Assembly: GCA_026390555.1 (NCBI GenBank)
Contig: JAPLFS010000044.1
Coordinates: 1 to 48,637 of the forward strand
Origin: Pseudomonadota bacterium
Lineage (GTDB): Bacteria > Bdellovibrionota_C > UBA2361 > OMII01
DNA: 48,637 nucleotides
Direction: 5' to 3'
Positions 16,279 to 26,143 of the stretch are shown piece by piece (position 1 is the first letter of the stretch; the number at the start of each line of letters is the position of its first letter). Below the pieces are notes generated by a model. It had not been told where the DNA came from. It ran no database searches and was given only the letters and a program-made list of their open reading frames with translations. Position numbers and translations under genes: made by a program.

Positions 16279-16626
16279 ATGAATAGAATCAGAGCTGGTT
16301 TCATCAATGTGAGTTGCTTAGTTATTTTTAGCGCGGCAGGCTTATCTATAATTTCAGATAGTGTTGCTCAGGATGCTGATAATCCGGCCTTATTAGAGGC
16401 TGATGTTAATCGGAGTGAGGATCAGATCATTGATTCTATTGCAGAGGCTGGAGTTAATATTTCAAATGATGCAGAGCAGTCCGTTATAGGTGAGGGGAAA
16501 ACAGATCTATCTTTGCTTGAAAAAGCACAGAGTCATACACCTCCAACAGCAACGCCAGATGATTCACTCGAGGCAATTAATGCAGAGGTTGAGCAATTAG
16601 AGGCGCAGAGTAGCGCTCTTAGATAG
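16279..16626 (+). CDS. Small exported acidic protein of unknown function
   Basis: A 115-residue protein with a clear signal peptide (MNRIRAGF, then a hydrophobic run ending about residue 30 at SVAQ). The mature part of about 85 residues is acidic, rich in Glu, Asp, Ala and Ser, and probably disordered or helical. Its end (AINAEVEQLEAQ) resembles a short coiled coil. No cysteines remain after cleavage and no family is recognised. Expression appears to be set by the inverted-repeat promoter cassette directly upstream, with AAGGGGAA as ribosome site. An alternative ATG 4 bp upstream is out of frame and stops after two codons. Confidence 0.65.
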   Translation: MNRIRAGFINVSCLVIFSAAGLSIISDSVAQDADNPALLEADVNRSEDQIIDSIAEAGVNISNDAEQSVIGEGKTDLSLLEKAQSHTPPTATPDDSLEAINAEVEQLEAQSSALR

Positions 16627-16918
16627 GGCGGCCCGTTACTCTCTTTCTCTTTTACTATCAAGATATTTTTGCAATGCGGGCTTTGTAGAACATCTCTTGA
16701 GAAACGAGATGCAAAAACAGACTATAATAAATTACATAATTATTTAAGCTAGTTACGGATTGCTGTTAAAGCGATTTTCGTTGAACCTGGCACTCGTTAC
16801 TGCTATAGAAAGCCGTCTTGTTTTAGATCGCTTAGTTGTTCTTGGGTGTTAGCTAGCGAGCATTTTTTTTTTAATGCGTTGCGCACATTTCGTATAGACA
16901 ACAACAAGCTATTGCTCG

Positions 16919-16966
16919 TACATATATATTGTAGTTGGTTGCTTTGGTTGCTACTACATATGGTAG
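16919..16966 (+). promoter_or_regulatory. Possible pair of NrdR boxes upstream of nrdA
   Basis: The palindrome-like TACATATATATTGTA (16919-16933) and ACTACATATGGTAGT (16952-16966) lie 33 bp apart centre to centre, about three helical turns, as NrdR box pairs usually do. The core TATATATTGT fits the NrdR consensus on one side only, and the second site fits poorly. The remaining 16627-17158 spacer is AT-rich with no gene; I see no B12 riboswitch. NrdR itself is not in the window. Confidence 0.3.
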
Positions 16967-17158
16967 TTATCTATCGGGTGATAGGTACCTACTAATAGGT
17001 AGATATAACGACCCAAATACTAATCTTCACATTAGGCGGTATGGCATAGGGTGTTTTTTGCGGTCGCTATAAAGCGAGCAGGACGAGTGTTGTCTGAAAT
17101 CGGCGGCTAAAATGCTGCTTATGGGTATAGGGCTCAGTTATTAGGGGTTAAGTAGATT

Positions 17159-20100
17159 ATGAGTAGCATCGCAGGCGAGCTGGAAGTAGCTAAAACAACA
17201 GCATTAAATGGAATACTTGCGGCGCAAGGAGCCCCGCACTCTCAAACTTACCCTCAAGCTACGGTAACCATAGATCTCGAGAACTTTGCGGTTGTTAAGC
17301 GCAACGGCACCCTGGTTCCATTTCGACGGGCCCGTATCTTCAGGGCGATTGAGCTCGCCATTCGCGCCACCCACACAGTCGCTCCAAGTGCCCCCCTACC
17401 GCAGGAGCTCTACAGTATCGCCCAGGGCATTACCGAAGAGGTCCTCCAGGCTGTCGCAGCCGAGGCCGCCAAGGGCGCCTGCGTTACGGTTGAAGGAATT
17501 CAGGATATCGTAGAGGTGCGCTTGATGCAGGGCGGCCACTACGAGGCGGCTCGTAACTATATTATCTACCGTGATGAGCATAAGAGTGCCCGTGATGACT
17601 CTCCCCGCAGCCTTAAGGTGACCCGACGCGACGGAAAGAGCGTTGTGCGCTTTAACCCGATGAAGATCGCCTCAGCTATTGAGCGCGCCTTCCGCGCATC
17701 CCTTAAGATCACCGGACAAACCTCGGATCATATCATAGCTTCCGTTAATCTACTGACAAATAAGGTAGTGGACCGCGCAGCACAGCTTTCACGCGAGGGC
17801 TCACAGCTACACGTTGAGTTTATCCAAGATGAAGTTGAGCGCCAGATGATGGCGGAGGGGTTCTATCAGGAAGCGAAGGATTTCATTATCTACCGCGCGC
17901 AGCGCGCCGCAAAGCGCGAGATGGAGGAGCCGCAGAGTGAAGAGGTTATAGAGACCAAGGTTGCAACCCAGGCTGAGACCCTAACCGCGAAAGGTAGCGG
18001 AGCGTCATTTAAGGCCGCAACTCCCGATGGCAAGAGCGTTACTGTAACTGAATTAGAGCTTAGAAAGAGGATTGAGCACGCCTGTAAGGGTCTTGAGAAG
18101 CTAGTTTCAAGCGAGATGGTGTTGGCGGAGTCTATCAAGAATTTCTACGAGGGGATTAAGCTCGAAGAGATCGACCAGGCCAATATAATGGCTGCGCGCT
18201 CCAAGATCGAGAAGGACCCGGCCTACTCAAGCGTAGCAGCACGCTTGCTCCTTGATGTTATTTACCGTGAGACGATGTCTGTAGCTGCCAATAGCAAGAC
18301 CCTTGATAAGTCGCACCAGCAGTATTTTAAAGAGTGTCTTAAGAAGGGAGTGGAGACTGAGCACATGGAGCCTAAGCTGCTTGAGTTTGATCTCGAGAAG
18401 CTCGCCAAGGCTCTCAAGCTTGAGCGCGACCTTGAATTTGCCTACCTCGGGCTGCAAACTCTCTATGATCGTTACCTGATTCACCATGAAGATGTTCGTC
18501 TTGAGACTCCGCAGATCTTTTGGATGCGCGTTGCGATGGGGCTGAGCGTTAACGAGGGCCAGCATAAAAACGAGCGCGCGATTGAGTTCTATGACGTTCT
18601 TTCACAGTGTCTATTTACATCGAGCACGCCGACTCTCTTCAATGCCGGAACTCTGCATCCACAGCTTAGTTCCTGCTACCTAACAACGATTATGGACGAC
18701 CTGCAGCATATCTTTAAGTGCGTATCTGATGATGCGCAGCTTTCAAAGTGGGCTGGTGGGCTCGGAAACGATTGGACCAATGTGCGCGCAACCGGCGCTC
18801 GCATTAAGGGCACTAATGGGCGTAGCCAGGGAGTTATACCGTTCCTTAAGGTCGCTAACGATACAGCCATAGCGGTCAATCAGGGTGGAAAGCGTAAGGG
18901 TGCGATGTGCGCCTACCTAGAGACATGGCATCTTGATATTGAGGACTTCCTTGAGCTGCGCAAGAATACTGGAGATGAGCGTCGCCGTACTCACGACATG
19001 AATACAGCTAACTGGATCCCAGATCTGTTCATGAAGCGCGTATCAGAGAGCGGTACTTGGACCCTCTTTAGTCCAAATGATGTGCCCGATCTGCACGATC
19101 TTTATGGAAAGAGGTTTGAACAACGCTACGTTGAATATGAGGGCAAGGTAGAGCGCGGCGAGATTAAGCTCTTTAAAAAGATCGAGGCAACCGTGCTTTG
19201 GCGCAAGATGCTTAGCCTATTATTTGAAACCGGACATCCATGGATCACATTTAAGGATCCATCGAACCTCCGCTCACCACAGGATCACGTTGGGGTTGTT
19301 CATAGCTCTAACCTCTGCACAGAGATCCTGCTTAACACCTCGGCCGAAGAGACCGCAGTTTGCAATCTCGGCTCGGTAAATCTTGTTAAGCACGTTGGCC
19401 CTAATGGAGTCAATCGTGAGCTGGTTGCCAAGACCGTAAAGACAGCCGTACGGATGTTAGATAACGTTATTGACATAAACTTCTATCCAACTATAGAGGC
19501 GAAAAACGCAAACTTAAGACACCGTCCGATCGGTCTCGGTATCATGGGATTCCAGGATGCTCTGTATGCGCAGAAGATAAGCTATGCAAGTCTAGAGGCG
19601 GTTAGGTTCGCCGATGAAAGCATGGAGATCATCTCGTACTATACGATCCTTGCATCGAGCGAGTTAGCGGCAGAGAAGGGGGCATACTCTACCTATAAGG
19701 GCTCGAAGTGGGATCGTGGATTATTGCCTATAGATACTTTGAAGATCTTGGCTGATGAGCGTGATGGCAATCTTGAGGTTGATACTACTACTACCCTTGA
19801 TTGGGGTGTAGTTCGAGCAGCGCTTAAGAAGAACGGTATGCGCAACAGCAATACTATGGCGATTGCGCCGACAGCGACTATTTCGAACATAACGGGGGTC
19901 AGCCAGTCGATTGAGCCTAACTATAAGCACCTTTACGCAAAGTCCAATCTTTCAGGGGAGTTTATCGTGCACAATAACTACCTAGTTGATGACCTTAAGG
20001 GGCTCAATATCTGGGATGAGGATATGATCGACGATCTGAAGTACTTCGATGGGTCCATTCAGGAGATAGAGAGAATTCCTGAGAGTCTCAAGAAGATATA

Positions 20101-20491
20101 TCTTACGGCGTTCGAGATTGAGCCTGCTTGGTTGATTGAGTGTGGAAGTCGTCGCCAGAAGTGGATCGACATGGGACAGTCGCTCAACCTCTATATCGCA
20201 GAGCCAAGCGGTAAGAAGCTGCATGATATGTACATGCATGCCTGGAGGAAGGGCCTTAAAACTACCTACTACCTCCGTTCACTAGGCGCTACGCAGATTG
20301 AGAAGTCCACGACCGATATTAACAAGCGTGGCCTACAGCCGCGATGGATGAAGAACGCATCAGCATCTAACGATATTGTAGTAGAACGCAACGTTGTAGT
20401 GGAGAGCACTCCTACAAACGCGGCTCTAAGCGAAAAGCCTGGCGTGCCGAAGGTCTGTGGACTAGATGGTGATTGTGAGAGTTGCCAGTAA
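17159..20491 (+). CDS. nrdA: Ribonucleotide reductase large subunit with two ATP-cone domains
   Basis: A 1110-residue catalytic subunit reducing ribonucleoside diphosphates to deoxy forms. Two N-terminal ATP-cones are visible (about 42-140, [20 protein letters not shown]; about 148-250, [21 protein letters not shown]). A third, shorter segment precedes the barrel. Active-site pieces are [24 protein letters not shown] and the radical-transfer tyrosines in TTYYLRSLG. The C-terminal redox pair is CESC (Cys1106, Cys1109), reduced by thioredoxin or glutaredoxin. Length and doubled cones resemble chlamydial NrdA more than the enterobacterial enzyme of about 760 residues. ATP-cones switch activity with ATP/dATP. 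nrdB follows 65 bp downstream. Confidence 0.96.
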   Translation: MSSIAGELEVAKTTALNGILAAQGAPHSQTYPQATVTIDLENFAVVKRNGTLVPFRRARIFRAIELAIRATHTVAPSAPLPQELYSIAQGITEEVLQAVAAEAAKGACVTVEGIQDIVEVRLMQGGHYEAARNYIIYRDEHKSARDDSPRSLKVTRRDGKSVVRFNPMKIASAIERAFRASLKITGQTSDHIIASVNLLTNKVVDRAAQLSREGSQLHVEFIQDEVERQMMAEGFYQEAKDFIIYRAQRAAKREMEEPQSEEVIETKVATQAETLTAKGSGASFKAATPDGKSVTVTELELRKRIEHACKGLEKLVSSEMVLAESIKNFYEGIKLEEIDQANIMAARSKIEKDPAYSSVAARLLLDVIYRETMSVAANSKTLDKSHQQYFKECLKKGVETEHMEPKLLEFDLEKLAKALKLERDLEFAYLGLQTLYDRYLIHHEDVRLETPQIFWMRVAMGLSVNEGQHKNERAIEFYDVLSQCLFTSSTPTLFNAGTLHPQLSSCYLTTIMDDLQHIFKCVSDDAQLSKWAGGLGNDWTNVRATGARIKGTNGRSQGVIPFLKVANDTAIAVNQGGKRKGAMCAYLETWHLDIEDFLELRKNTGDERRRTHDMNTANWIPDLFMKRVSESGTWTLFSPNDVPDLHDLYGKRFEQRYVEYEGKVERGEIKLFKKIEATVLWRKMLSLLFETGHPWITFKDPSNLRSPQDHVGVVHSSNLCTEILLNTSAEETAVCNLGSVNLVKHVGPNGVNRELVAKTVKTAVRMLDNVIDINFYPTIEAKNANLRHRPIGLGIMGFQDALYAQKISYASLEAVRFADESMEIISYYTILASSELAAEKGAYSTYKGSKWDRGLLPIDTLKILADERDGNLEVDTTTTLDWGVVRAALKKNGMRNSNTMAIAPTATISNITGVSQSIEPNYKHLYAKSNLSGEFIVHNNYLVDDLKGLNIWDEDMIDDLKYFDGSIQEIERIPESLKKIYLTAFEIEPAWLIECGSRRQKWIDMGQSLNLYIAEPSGKKLHDMYMHAWRKGLKTTYYLRSLGATQIEKSTTDINKRGLQPRWMKNASASNDIVVERNVVVESTPTNAALSEKPGVPKVCGLDGDCESCQ

Positions 20492-20528
20492 AATTAGGCA
20501 TGAAAAAATTAGGAATGAAAAAATTTAG
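20490..20528 (+). repeat. 15-bp tandem repeat in the nrdA-nrdB spacer
   Basis: AAAATTAGGCATGAA, AAAATTAGGAATGAA and AAAATTTAG follow one another, about 2.6 copies, starting inside the nrdA stop codon. It fills half of the spacer. No function is evident; slippage is the simplest origin. Confidence 0.7.
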
Positions 20529-20556
20529 TTATAGTGGGTTATAGGAGACATATAAA

Positions 20557-21639
20557 ATGCTTACGTTTAATGATTTAGATGGTGCAGGTTCAACCGGTTC
20601 ACAGGGAGATAACGATGATGGCAAGGAGAAGCGCGTAAGTGTTGCCGAAAAGCGCATCATCAACTGCGCTGCGGTTGACGTAAATCAACTTATGCCGCTC
20701 AAGTATAAGTGGGCCTGGGAGCACTATATCAATGGCTGCGCGAATAACTGGCTGCCAACCGAAGTGGCGATGGGCAAGGATATCGAACTTTGGAAGTCCG
20801 ATCGCCTGAGCGCCGATGAGCGCCGCGTTATCATGCGTAACCTAGGATTCTTCAGTACGGCTGAGAGCCTCGTAGGTAACAACATCACACTCGCTATCTT
20901 TAAGCATGTGACCAATCCTGAGTGTCGTCAGTTCTTACTGCGACAGGCTTTTGAAGAGGCCGTTCACACCCACACCTTCCACTACATCGTTGAGTCCCTT
21001 TCGCTCGATCAGGGCGAGGTCTTCAATATGTACAACGAGGTGAACTCTATCAATGCTAAGGACATGTTCGAGATGAAGCTGACCGAAGAGGTGCTTGATC
21101 CGAACTTCTCAACGGCAAACTTTGAGGGCGCACAGAAGTTCCTTGAGAACCTGATCGGTTATTACGTAATCATGGAGGGCATCTTCTTCTATAGCGGATT
21201 CGTAATGATACTCTCATTCCACCGACAGAATAAGATGACTGGTGTCGGAGAGCAGTTCCAGTACATCCTGCGCGATGAGAGCATTCATCTTAACTTTGGT
21301 ATCGACCTGATCAATACGATTAAGGCTGAGAATCCAGAGCTATGGACCCCTGAATTTCAGGAGCACATCACCAACAAGATTCGCCAAGCTGTAGAGCTTG
21401 AGTACAACTACGCGGCTGATTGTTTGCCACGTGGGATCCTTGGACTAACCGCTCCGATGTTCCGTGACTACGTGCAGTACGTAGCGGATCGTCGTCTTGA
21501 GCGCATCGGTTTAAAGACTCAGTACGGCTCTAAGAATCCCTTCCCATGGATGAGCGAGACGATAGATCTCGGCAAGGAGAAGAACTTCTTTGAGACCAGG
21601 GTTACTGAATATCAGACAGCGGCGTCGTTGACCTGGTAG
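20557..21639 (+). CDS. nrdB: Ribonucleotide reductase small subunit, class Ic (Mn/Fe, no radical tyrosine)
   Basis: A 360-residue ferritin-like R2 subunit. Metal ligands by motif are Glu103 ([10 protein letters not shown]), Glu134 and His137 ([10 protein letters not shown]), Glu207 (VIMEGIFF), Glu241 and His244 ([10 protein letters not shown]). The residue that is the radical tyrosine in class Ia enzymes is Phe141, and the first ligand is Glu rather than Asp. Both are diagnostic of class Ic, first described in Chlamydia trachomatis, where a Mn(IV)/Fe(III) centre replaces the tyrosyl radical. The sequence is strikingly chlamydia-like throughout, down to the C-terminal [14 protein letters not shown] ribosome site. 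Ends exactly where the convergent tgt gene ends. Confidence 0.95.
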   Translation: MLTFNDLDGAGSTGSQGDNDDGKEKRVSVAEKRIINCAAVDVNQLMPLKYKWAWEHYINGCANNWLPTEVAMGKDIELWKSDRLSADERRVIMRNLGFFSTAESLVGNNITLAIFKHVTNPECRQFLLRQAFEEAVHTHTFHYIVESLSLDQGEVFNMYNEVNSINAKDMFEMKLTEEVLDPNFSTANFEGAQKFLENLIGYYVIMEGIFFYSGFVMILSFHRQNKMTGVGEQFQYILRDESIHLNFGIDLINTIKAENPELWTPEFQEHITNKIRQAVELEYNYAADCLPRGILGLTAPMFRDYVQYVADRRLERIGLKTQYGSKNPFPWMSETIDLGKEKNFFETRVTEYQTAASLTW

Positions 21640-22833
21640 TTAGATCGTAGGCGTCGAATCTGTCACGACCGGCCTCTTACGTTGAGGGGGGCTGGTCGGA
21701 TTATCTAGATCGTTAGAGCTGAGAGCGTTAACCTCGCTTTCATACAGGGCCCTAAATTGGCCCGTCAGTATAGCTGTGCGCATACGGTGCATCAGGCGCC
21801 GGTAGAAGGTCAGGTTGTGAATACTTAACAGCGGCCCCGCCACCGACTCCTTTGACTTAATCAGGTGATGCAGGTACGCACGGCTAAAACGGAGGCAGGT
21901 AGAGCAGGGGCAAAGTGCGTCAAGCTGCATTTCCTGAAGCTTATAGATCCCGCGGCGCAGATCTATCTTGCCATGCGAGGTAAAGCACACACCCTGACTA
22001 GCTAGCGCAGTAGGAAGGATACAATCGAACATATCAATTCCGCGCCGTACCGCCTCCAGCAGGTCTATAGGTGTTCCAACCCCCATCAGATAGCGGGGCT
22101 TAGCGCTCGGCAGAAGCTGCGCCGCAAATTCGGTGGTATCTTCGCGCTCAGTTTTACTCTCACCTACGGCGAGTCCTCCAAGAGCGAAACCATCGAAGGG
22201 CATCTCAGTAATCTGTTCTGCGCTCTCACGCCGTAGCTGTTGAAAGCAACCACCCTGAACGATTCCAAAGAGCGCCTGCATTGAGTCTCCCCGCGCTAGT
22301 AGGCTACGCTTTGCCCAGCGGGTGGTTAGCTCTAGCGCCCCCCTCGTAGTTACTTCATCCGAGGTCGAACTTACGCAGTGGTCGAGTACCATCATAATAT
22401 CGCTGCCGATAATACCTTGCATCTCAATGCTAAGCTCAGGGGTGAGGGCAATGCGCTTGCCGTCGGTATAGCTCCTGAAAGTTGCGCCCTCCTCACTTAG
22501 AGATAACTGCTTACTAAGCGAGAAGATCTGATAGCCCCCCGAGTCCGTCAGAACGCCCCTTTCCCACTGCATAAATGGGTGCAACCCCCCTACTTTAGAT
22601 AAAACCTCGGCACCGGGACGCAGGAGTAGGTGGTAGGTATTGGCGAGTAGAACCTGGTAGTCCAGATCCTTAGCGACATTTAGGTCAACGTGACGCAGCG
22701 CGGCCTGTGTCGCCACCGGCATAAAGATCGGGGTCTCAACCGTCCCGTGTAGTGTACTTAAACGTAGCGCGCGGGCGTGTGACCACGGGTCGGTAGCTTC
22801 TAGTATGCAGGGGAGACGTTCTTTATCAGACAT
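21640..22833 (-). CDS. tgt: tRNA-guanine transglycosylase, divergent form
   Basis: A 397-residue TIM-barrel enzyme exchanging G34 of Asp/Asn/His/Tyr tRNAs for a queuosine precursor. Landmarks are the general acid/base Asp in LTDSGGYQIFS, the nucleophile Asp in RGIDMFDCILPT, GGLAVGES, and a complete zinc site CPCSTC with SRAYLHHL. Two conserved stretches differ from the usual enzyme: the tRNA-contact segment normally read as PTRNARNG is PTALASQG, and FDEC near the base-binding Asp is LDHC. The C-terminal 25 residues are an extra basic/serine-rich tail. It may therefore prefer a different base (queuine versus preQ1) or contact tRNA differently. It is convergent with nrdB with no gap. Confidence 0.9.
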   Translation of the reverse strand: MSDKERLPCILEATDPWSHARALRLSTLHGTVETPIFMPVATQAALRHVDLNVAKDLDYQVLLANTYHLLLRPGAEVLSKVGGLHPFMQWERGVLTDSGGYQIFSLSKQLSLSEEGATFRSYTDGKRIALTPELSIEMQGIIGSDIMMVLDHCVSSTSDEVTTRGALELTTRWAKRSLLARGDSMQALFGIVQGGCFQQLRRESAEQITEMPFDGFALGGLAVGESKTEREDTTEFAAQLLPSAKPRYLMGVGTPIDLLEAVRRGIDMFDCILPTALASQGVCFTSHGKIDLRRGIYKLQEMQLDALCPCSTCLRFSRAYLHHLIKSKESVAGPLLSIHNLTFYRRLMHRMRTAILTGQFRALYESEVNALSSNDLDNPTSPPQRKRPVVTDSTPTI

Positions 22834-22894
22834 AGCTCGGATAGGTTACTGCAAGGGGATGGCGGGGTAAATGTTCTATAGGGTATCATAGCTC

Positions 22895-24088
22895 ATGAGC
22901 TCTATTGGACAGGAACAGAAGCAGGAAGAGGTCGCGAACGAAAGAGCGCCGTTAGTGGGGTTTCTAGAGCGATTACGACGCTCTAAAGAGTTTGAAGCCG
23001 AGCGCCAGATGGTTCGAGTCGTGCCACACGGGCTCTTTGTAGATGAACGGGGGGTTTTATCAGTAATCAAGCAGTACCAGGACTGGATACTTGCTGAGAG
23101 CCAGGGGCTAGCCAATAAGAGTGTAGAGAAGGCGCACCAATGGCTCTTCGGGTTACATCCTGAGCGCCATTACCTCGTTGAGGGAAAAAACGTATTGGCT
23201 GGGTTCACTGTACCTATTCCGTTAAAGTCCCCCCAACAGTATGGGCTGCCCTATTATCTAGGCTCACTCCTTCCTACAGCAAATTATCTGCACCCAGGGG
23301 ATGCGCAGCTTAAAGCTATTAAGGGAATTGAGATTAGGCCCGGACGGGCAGGAGTAGAGATACTCGTAGCTCGGCGAGATAAGCAGGTAGTTATCTCTGA
23401 GGTGGTGTTGCGTAGCTTCTTTAAATTAGCAGCTACCTCACGCTTCTTACAGAGGCGCTATCCAGAGGTCGATACGAGTCTCTCTGTTTGTTTAAAAGCT
23501 CTGGTCGCAATAACGCGACGTGCACGCGATGTGCCAAAAACATTTCCTATTATTGTTCCGCAAGGTGTTAAAACTTCAAAAACGAAACAGGTAAGAGCTG
23601 CAGGAAAATTTCTTTTTATAGAGGAGCGCGGAGAGCTTGTTAGGGTATATGAATTAAATGGGCGAAATTTAAGCACGCTACTGCGGGAGGAGCTGAATAG
23701 GGCCCCAAGCGAGAAATTAGGGTCGTTTAAACTAACCCCAAAACACAGAGATTTAATCGGGTTTTATCAGTCTTCTAGCCAGCATACGGCGGTCCATGCA
23801 CGGGCCTTTAGTGAATTTGAGGAGTTAGTTCGGCGTGCGCGTGAGCCACGCGAAAAGTTTAATAGCTGGTTTACAGCAGCAGAGTGCTTTGAAAGATTCT
23901 CCTCGTTTTATCAACTCTCTCAGCCGATCGATCATAGTAAGATCTCAGGCGCGCTTGAGCGCTTCGGAGTTACAGGAGAGCGCTTTAGAATCTATGGCGG
24001 TTGGATCTTTGTGCTTTCACGCGACAGTGTTGTGTTACGCACGGTAGCAAAGCATATCAGGCTACCGGGGCATCAACGTACGCGTTAG
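22895..24088 (+). CDS. Unknown 397-residue protein
   Basis: Not recognised. A basic, soluble protein without signal or membrane segments. The N-terminal 60 residues are charged and helical. A middle part includes WLFGLHPERHYLVEGKN, GLPYYLGSLLPTANYLHPGD and VLRSFFKLAATSRFLQRRYP. A basic stretch (QGVKTSKTKQVRAAG) near residue 230 may be a linker between two domains. The C-terminal part repeats ERF/FERF helices and ends RLPGHQRTR. ATG at 22895 has no strong ribosome site. It ends at a long hairpin shared with the convergent sigma-like gene. No function is proposed. Confidence 0.6.
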   Translation: MSSIGQEQKQEEVANERAPLVGFLERLRRSKEFEAERQMVRVVPHGLFVDERGVLSVIKQYQDWILAESQGLANKSVEKAHQWLFGLHPERHYLVEGKNVLAGFTVPIPLKSPQQYGLPYYLGSLLPTANYLHPGDAQLKAIKGIEIRPGRAGVEILVARRDKQVVISEVVLRSFFKLAATSRFLQRRYPEVDTSLSVCLKALVAITRRARDVPKTFPIIVPQGVKTSKTKQVRAAGKFLFIEERGELVRVYELNGRNLSTLLREELNRAPSEKLGSFKLTPKHRDLIGFYQSSSQHTAVHARAFSEFEELVRRAREPREKFNSWFTAAECFERFSSFYQLSQPIDHSKISGALERFGVTGERFRIYGGWIFVLSRDSVVLRTVAKHIRLPGHQRTR

Positions 24089-24098
24089 GAAGGGGTGA

Positions 24099-24133
24099 AT
24101 CCGAGGTAAAGAGGGGAGCTCTTTACGTCGGAT
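24099..24133. terminator. Strong hairpin between two convergent genes
   Basis: ATCCGA-G-GTAAAGAG, loop GGGAG, CTCTTTAC-G-TCGGAT: 14 paired positions with one G/G mismatch. It lies 11 bp after the stop of the gene on the + strand and 28 bp past the stop of the gene on the - strand. A bidirectional terminator is likely, though the T-run is weak on both sides. Confidence 0.6.
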
Positions 24134-24160
24134 CACATCATTTTAACCTTCTGTGGAGCT

Positions 24161-24418
24161 TTAAGTATTGCTACGACGTGCAATCCATAAGAGCTCTTGA
24201 CGTGCCAACCTATCCTCAATCTGCACAATAAAGTTTTCCATGTCCTTTATTTGCATCTTAAAGATAGCCGCAATCTCCAATAGGCTGTACCGGTATCCAT
24301 CCCCCAACCCGAAACGTAGCTTTGTTATCTCTCTTTCCTTATATGGAAGAGCGGCAACAAATTCGTTCAAGAGAGTTACTGGATCTGGAACGCCCATAGG
24401 GACATCGATATTGTCCAT
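24161..24418 (-). CDS. Small sigma-70 region 4-like protein
   Basis: An 85-residue protein whose central part reads as a free-standing sigma region 4: LPYKEREITKLRFGLGDG, then SLLEIAAIFKM, then VQIEDRL, matching the L-P-x-R-E, RFGL-DG, L-E-E-I-G and R-Q-I-E landmarks of RpoD-type factors. No region 2 or 3 is present. The recognition helix, usually VTRERIRQIE, is altered and shifted by about one helical turn (MQIKDMENFIVQIE), so DNA contacts at -35 are doubtful. ATG at 24416-24418 follows AGGTAGG. It diverges from the trp operon. It might bind the RNA polymerase beta flap as a regulator, or be a helix-turn-helix DNA-binding protein. Confidence 0.7.
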   Translation of the reverse strand: MDNIDVPMGVPDPVTLLNEFVAALPYKEREITKLRFGLGDGYRYSLLEIAAIFKMQIKDMENFIVQIEDRLARQELLWIARRSNT

Positions 24419-24568
24419 TACATAAACCTACCTTTCCCGTGGAAAAAACCTTGTGATATGTCACTCCCTGGGTAGAGGCTAGGGAAAATGCTGGGCATAA
24501 TCAAGCTTTAAGTAGTCCTGCTTTAATAATTGGGCATGGTTATAGAGTGCAGTATAGTTGCAAAATCC

Positions 24569-24598
24569 TTGACTTAGTGGCTCTAGGGGCCATAGACT
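24569..24598 (+). promoter_or_regulatory. Candidate promoter of the trp operon
   Basis: TTGACT (24569-24574), 18 bp, TAGACT (24593-24598), leaving a leader of about 180 nt before trpE. Inside the 24419-24786 spacer I looked for a Trp-rich leader peptide with attenuator hairpins and for a T-box, and found neither convincingly. Confidence 0.4.
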
Positions 24599-24786
24599 CT
24601 AAAGATATGTTGAGTTACAACTCCATCTTTACGCCACCAAGCTTATTGGATATCTCCTGGCGACACTCGATAGCTCTTTTCTGGGCATAGCCCAACCATA
24701 CCCGCGCCTCTACTACTCTCGTTTTCCCAGTCCCGCATTCCTAATCCTTATACGCCAGCAATAATGGCTCTGCCTCAAGAGTTGTC

Positions 24787-26143
24787 ATGAATAATACTTC
24801 CTTGAATATAAGAACAACCTGCCACACTGTTATAGCCGACCTTACATCCCCGATCGCGGTCTACGCTAGGCTACGTGATCGCTACTCTAGGGCGCTGTTA
24901 CTTGAGAGCTCAGACTTCCATGGGGCGGATGATTGCAGGTCTTTTATCTGCTGCGATCCGCTAGCGGAGTTTAAGATAGAGAACGGAGAGCTACATCTTT
25001 CGTATCTTAACGAGAAGCAGCCCCCGAAGCCCATTAAGCATGCTACTGGATTTAGCGAAGAGCTCTCTATCTTTCTTAACTCATTTAAGATCGAATCCAG
25101 CGCCCTACCGAAGGGGGTAGTAAACGGAGCCTTTGGTTACGCTGCATGGGACTCTATAGAGCATATGGAGACCCTTACATTTACAAAAAAACCGGACCCA
25201 ACTTACGCTATTCCAGCGGCAAGCTTCTCAGTTTATCGGTATGTGCTGGCCTTTAATCACTTTAGGAACGAGGTTCATATCCTTGAGAATATCGTAGGTG
25301 AGGAGGATACAGATGATAGCTATCAGGAGTTTGTTCGTGCAGCGTTTGATTCAAACGTACATCTACACCCATTTAGCATCGAAGGTGCTGAGGATTCGGT
25401 CTTATCTGATGAGGAATTTCTAAGCTTAGTTCGACTCTGCAAGGGACATATTGCGCGCGGAGATGTTTTTCAGATCGTTCCATCAAGGAGGTATCTACAA
25501 GCCTTTAAGGGCGATGATCTGCAGGTCTATCGGGCGCTGCGCTCGATTAATCCATCCCCCTATCTATTCTACGGAGATTTCGGCGGATATAATCTCTTTG
25601 GCTCATCGCCAGAGGCGCAGATAGTAGTACAGGAGAGAACCGCTGGAATATACCCTATCGCCGGAACCACCCCGCGTAGTGGTGATGCCAGCGAAGACAG
25701 AGTCAGGGTGGAGCGATTACTTGCGGATCCGAAGGAGAACGCAGAGCACTGTATGTTGGTCGACCTGGCGCGCAACCGTTATTCATCTGGTATCGAAAGT
25801 TGAAGGAACGCTCGCACAGGATGTAAGTGCAGCACAAATTATGAGCGATACATTTCCTGCGGGAACGCTCTCCGGTGCTCCTAAATATCGAGCGATGCAG
25901 ATACTAGATGCACTTGAACCGATCCGGCGTGGGCACTACGGAGGAGCGATCGGATTCCTCGGTTTTAATGGGGATGCTGTGCTCGGCATAATGATTCGCT
26001 CCTTCCTTAGTATCAATAACACCCTGGTCTACCAGGCCGGGGGGGGAGTGGTATACGACTCCGATCCTGAGAATGAGATGCGAGAGGTTCATGCCAAGCT
26101 CGGGGCGTTACGGGCTGCCATTAAACGGGCCGAGGAGATATAG
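24787..26143 (+). pseudogene. trpE: Anthranilate synthase component I, broken by an internal deletion and frameshift
   Basis: Residues 1-330 read as normal TrpE up to HCMLVDLARN. The frame then runs into a stop at 25801. The C-terminal part continues in another frame from 25778 (VIHLVSKVEGTLAQD, FPAGTLSGAPKYRAM, GGGVVYDSDPENE) to TAG at 26141-26143. Between the two parts about 24 conserved residues (the D-L-x-R to R-Y-S-x-V-M-H segment) are missing. The simplest explanation is one deletion near 25774-25780 of a length not divisible by three, about 71 bp. A programmed frameshift would not restore the missing residues. Everything else in the operon is intact, so an assembly or sequencing error is a serious alternative. 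TrpE makes anthranilate from chorismate with TrpG. Confidence 0.85.

Noticed and set aside
24419-24786. trp leader peptide and attenuator
   Set aside because: No short ORF with adjacent Trp codons next to alternative hairpins, and no T-box sequence, could be identified.
25760-25800. Programmed frameshift in trpE
   Set aside because: No slippery run is present, and a frameshift would still leave about 24 conserved residues missing.
25679-26143. The second part of trpE as an independent gene
   Set aside because: Its first third overlaps trpE in another frame and makes no sense; only from 25778 on does it match TrpE, so it is the displaced end of a broken gene.
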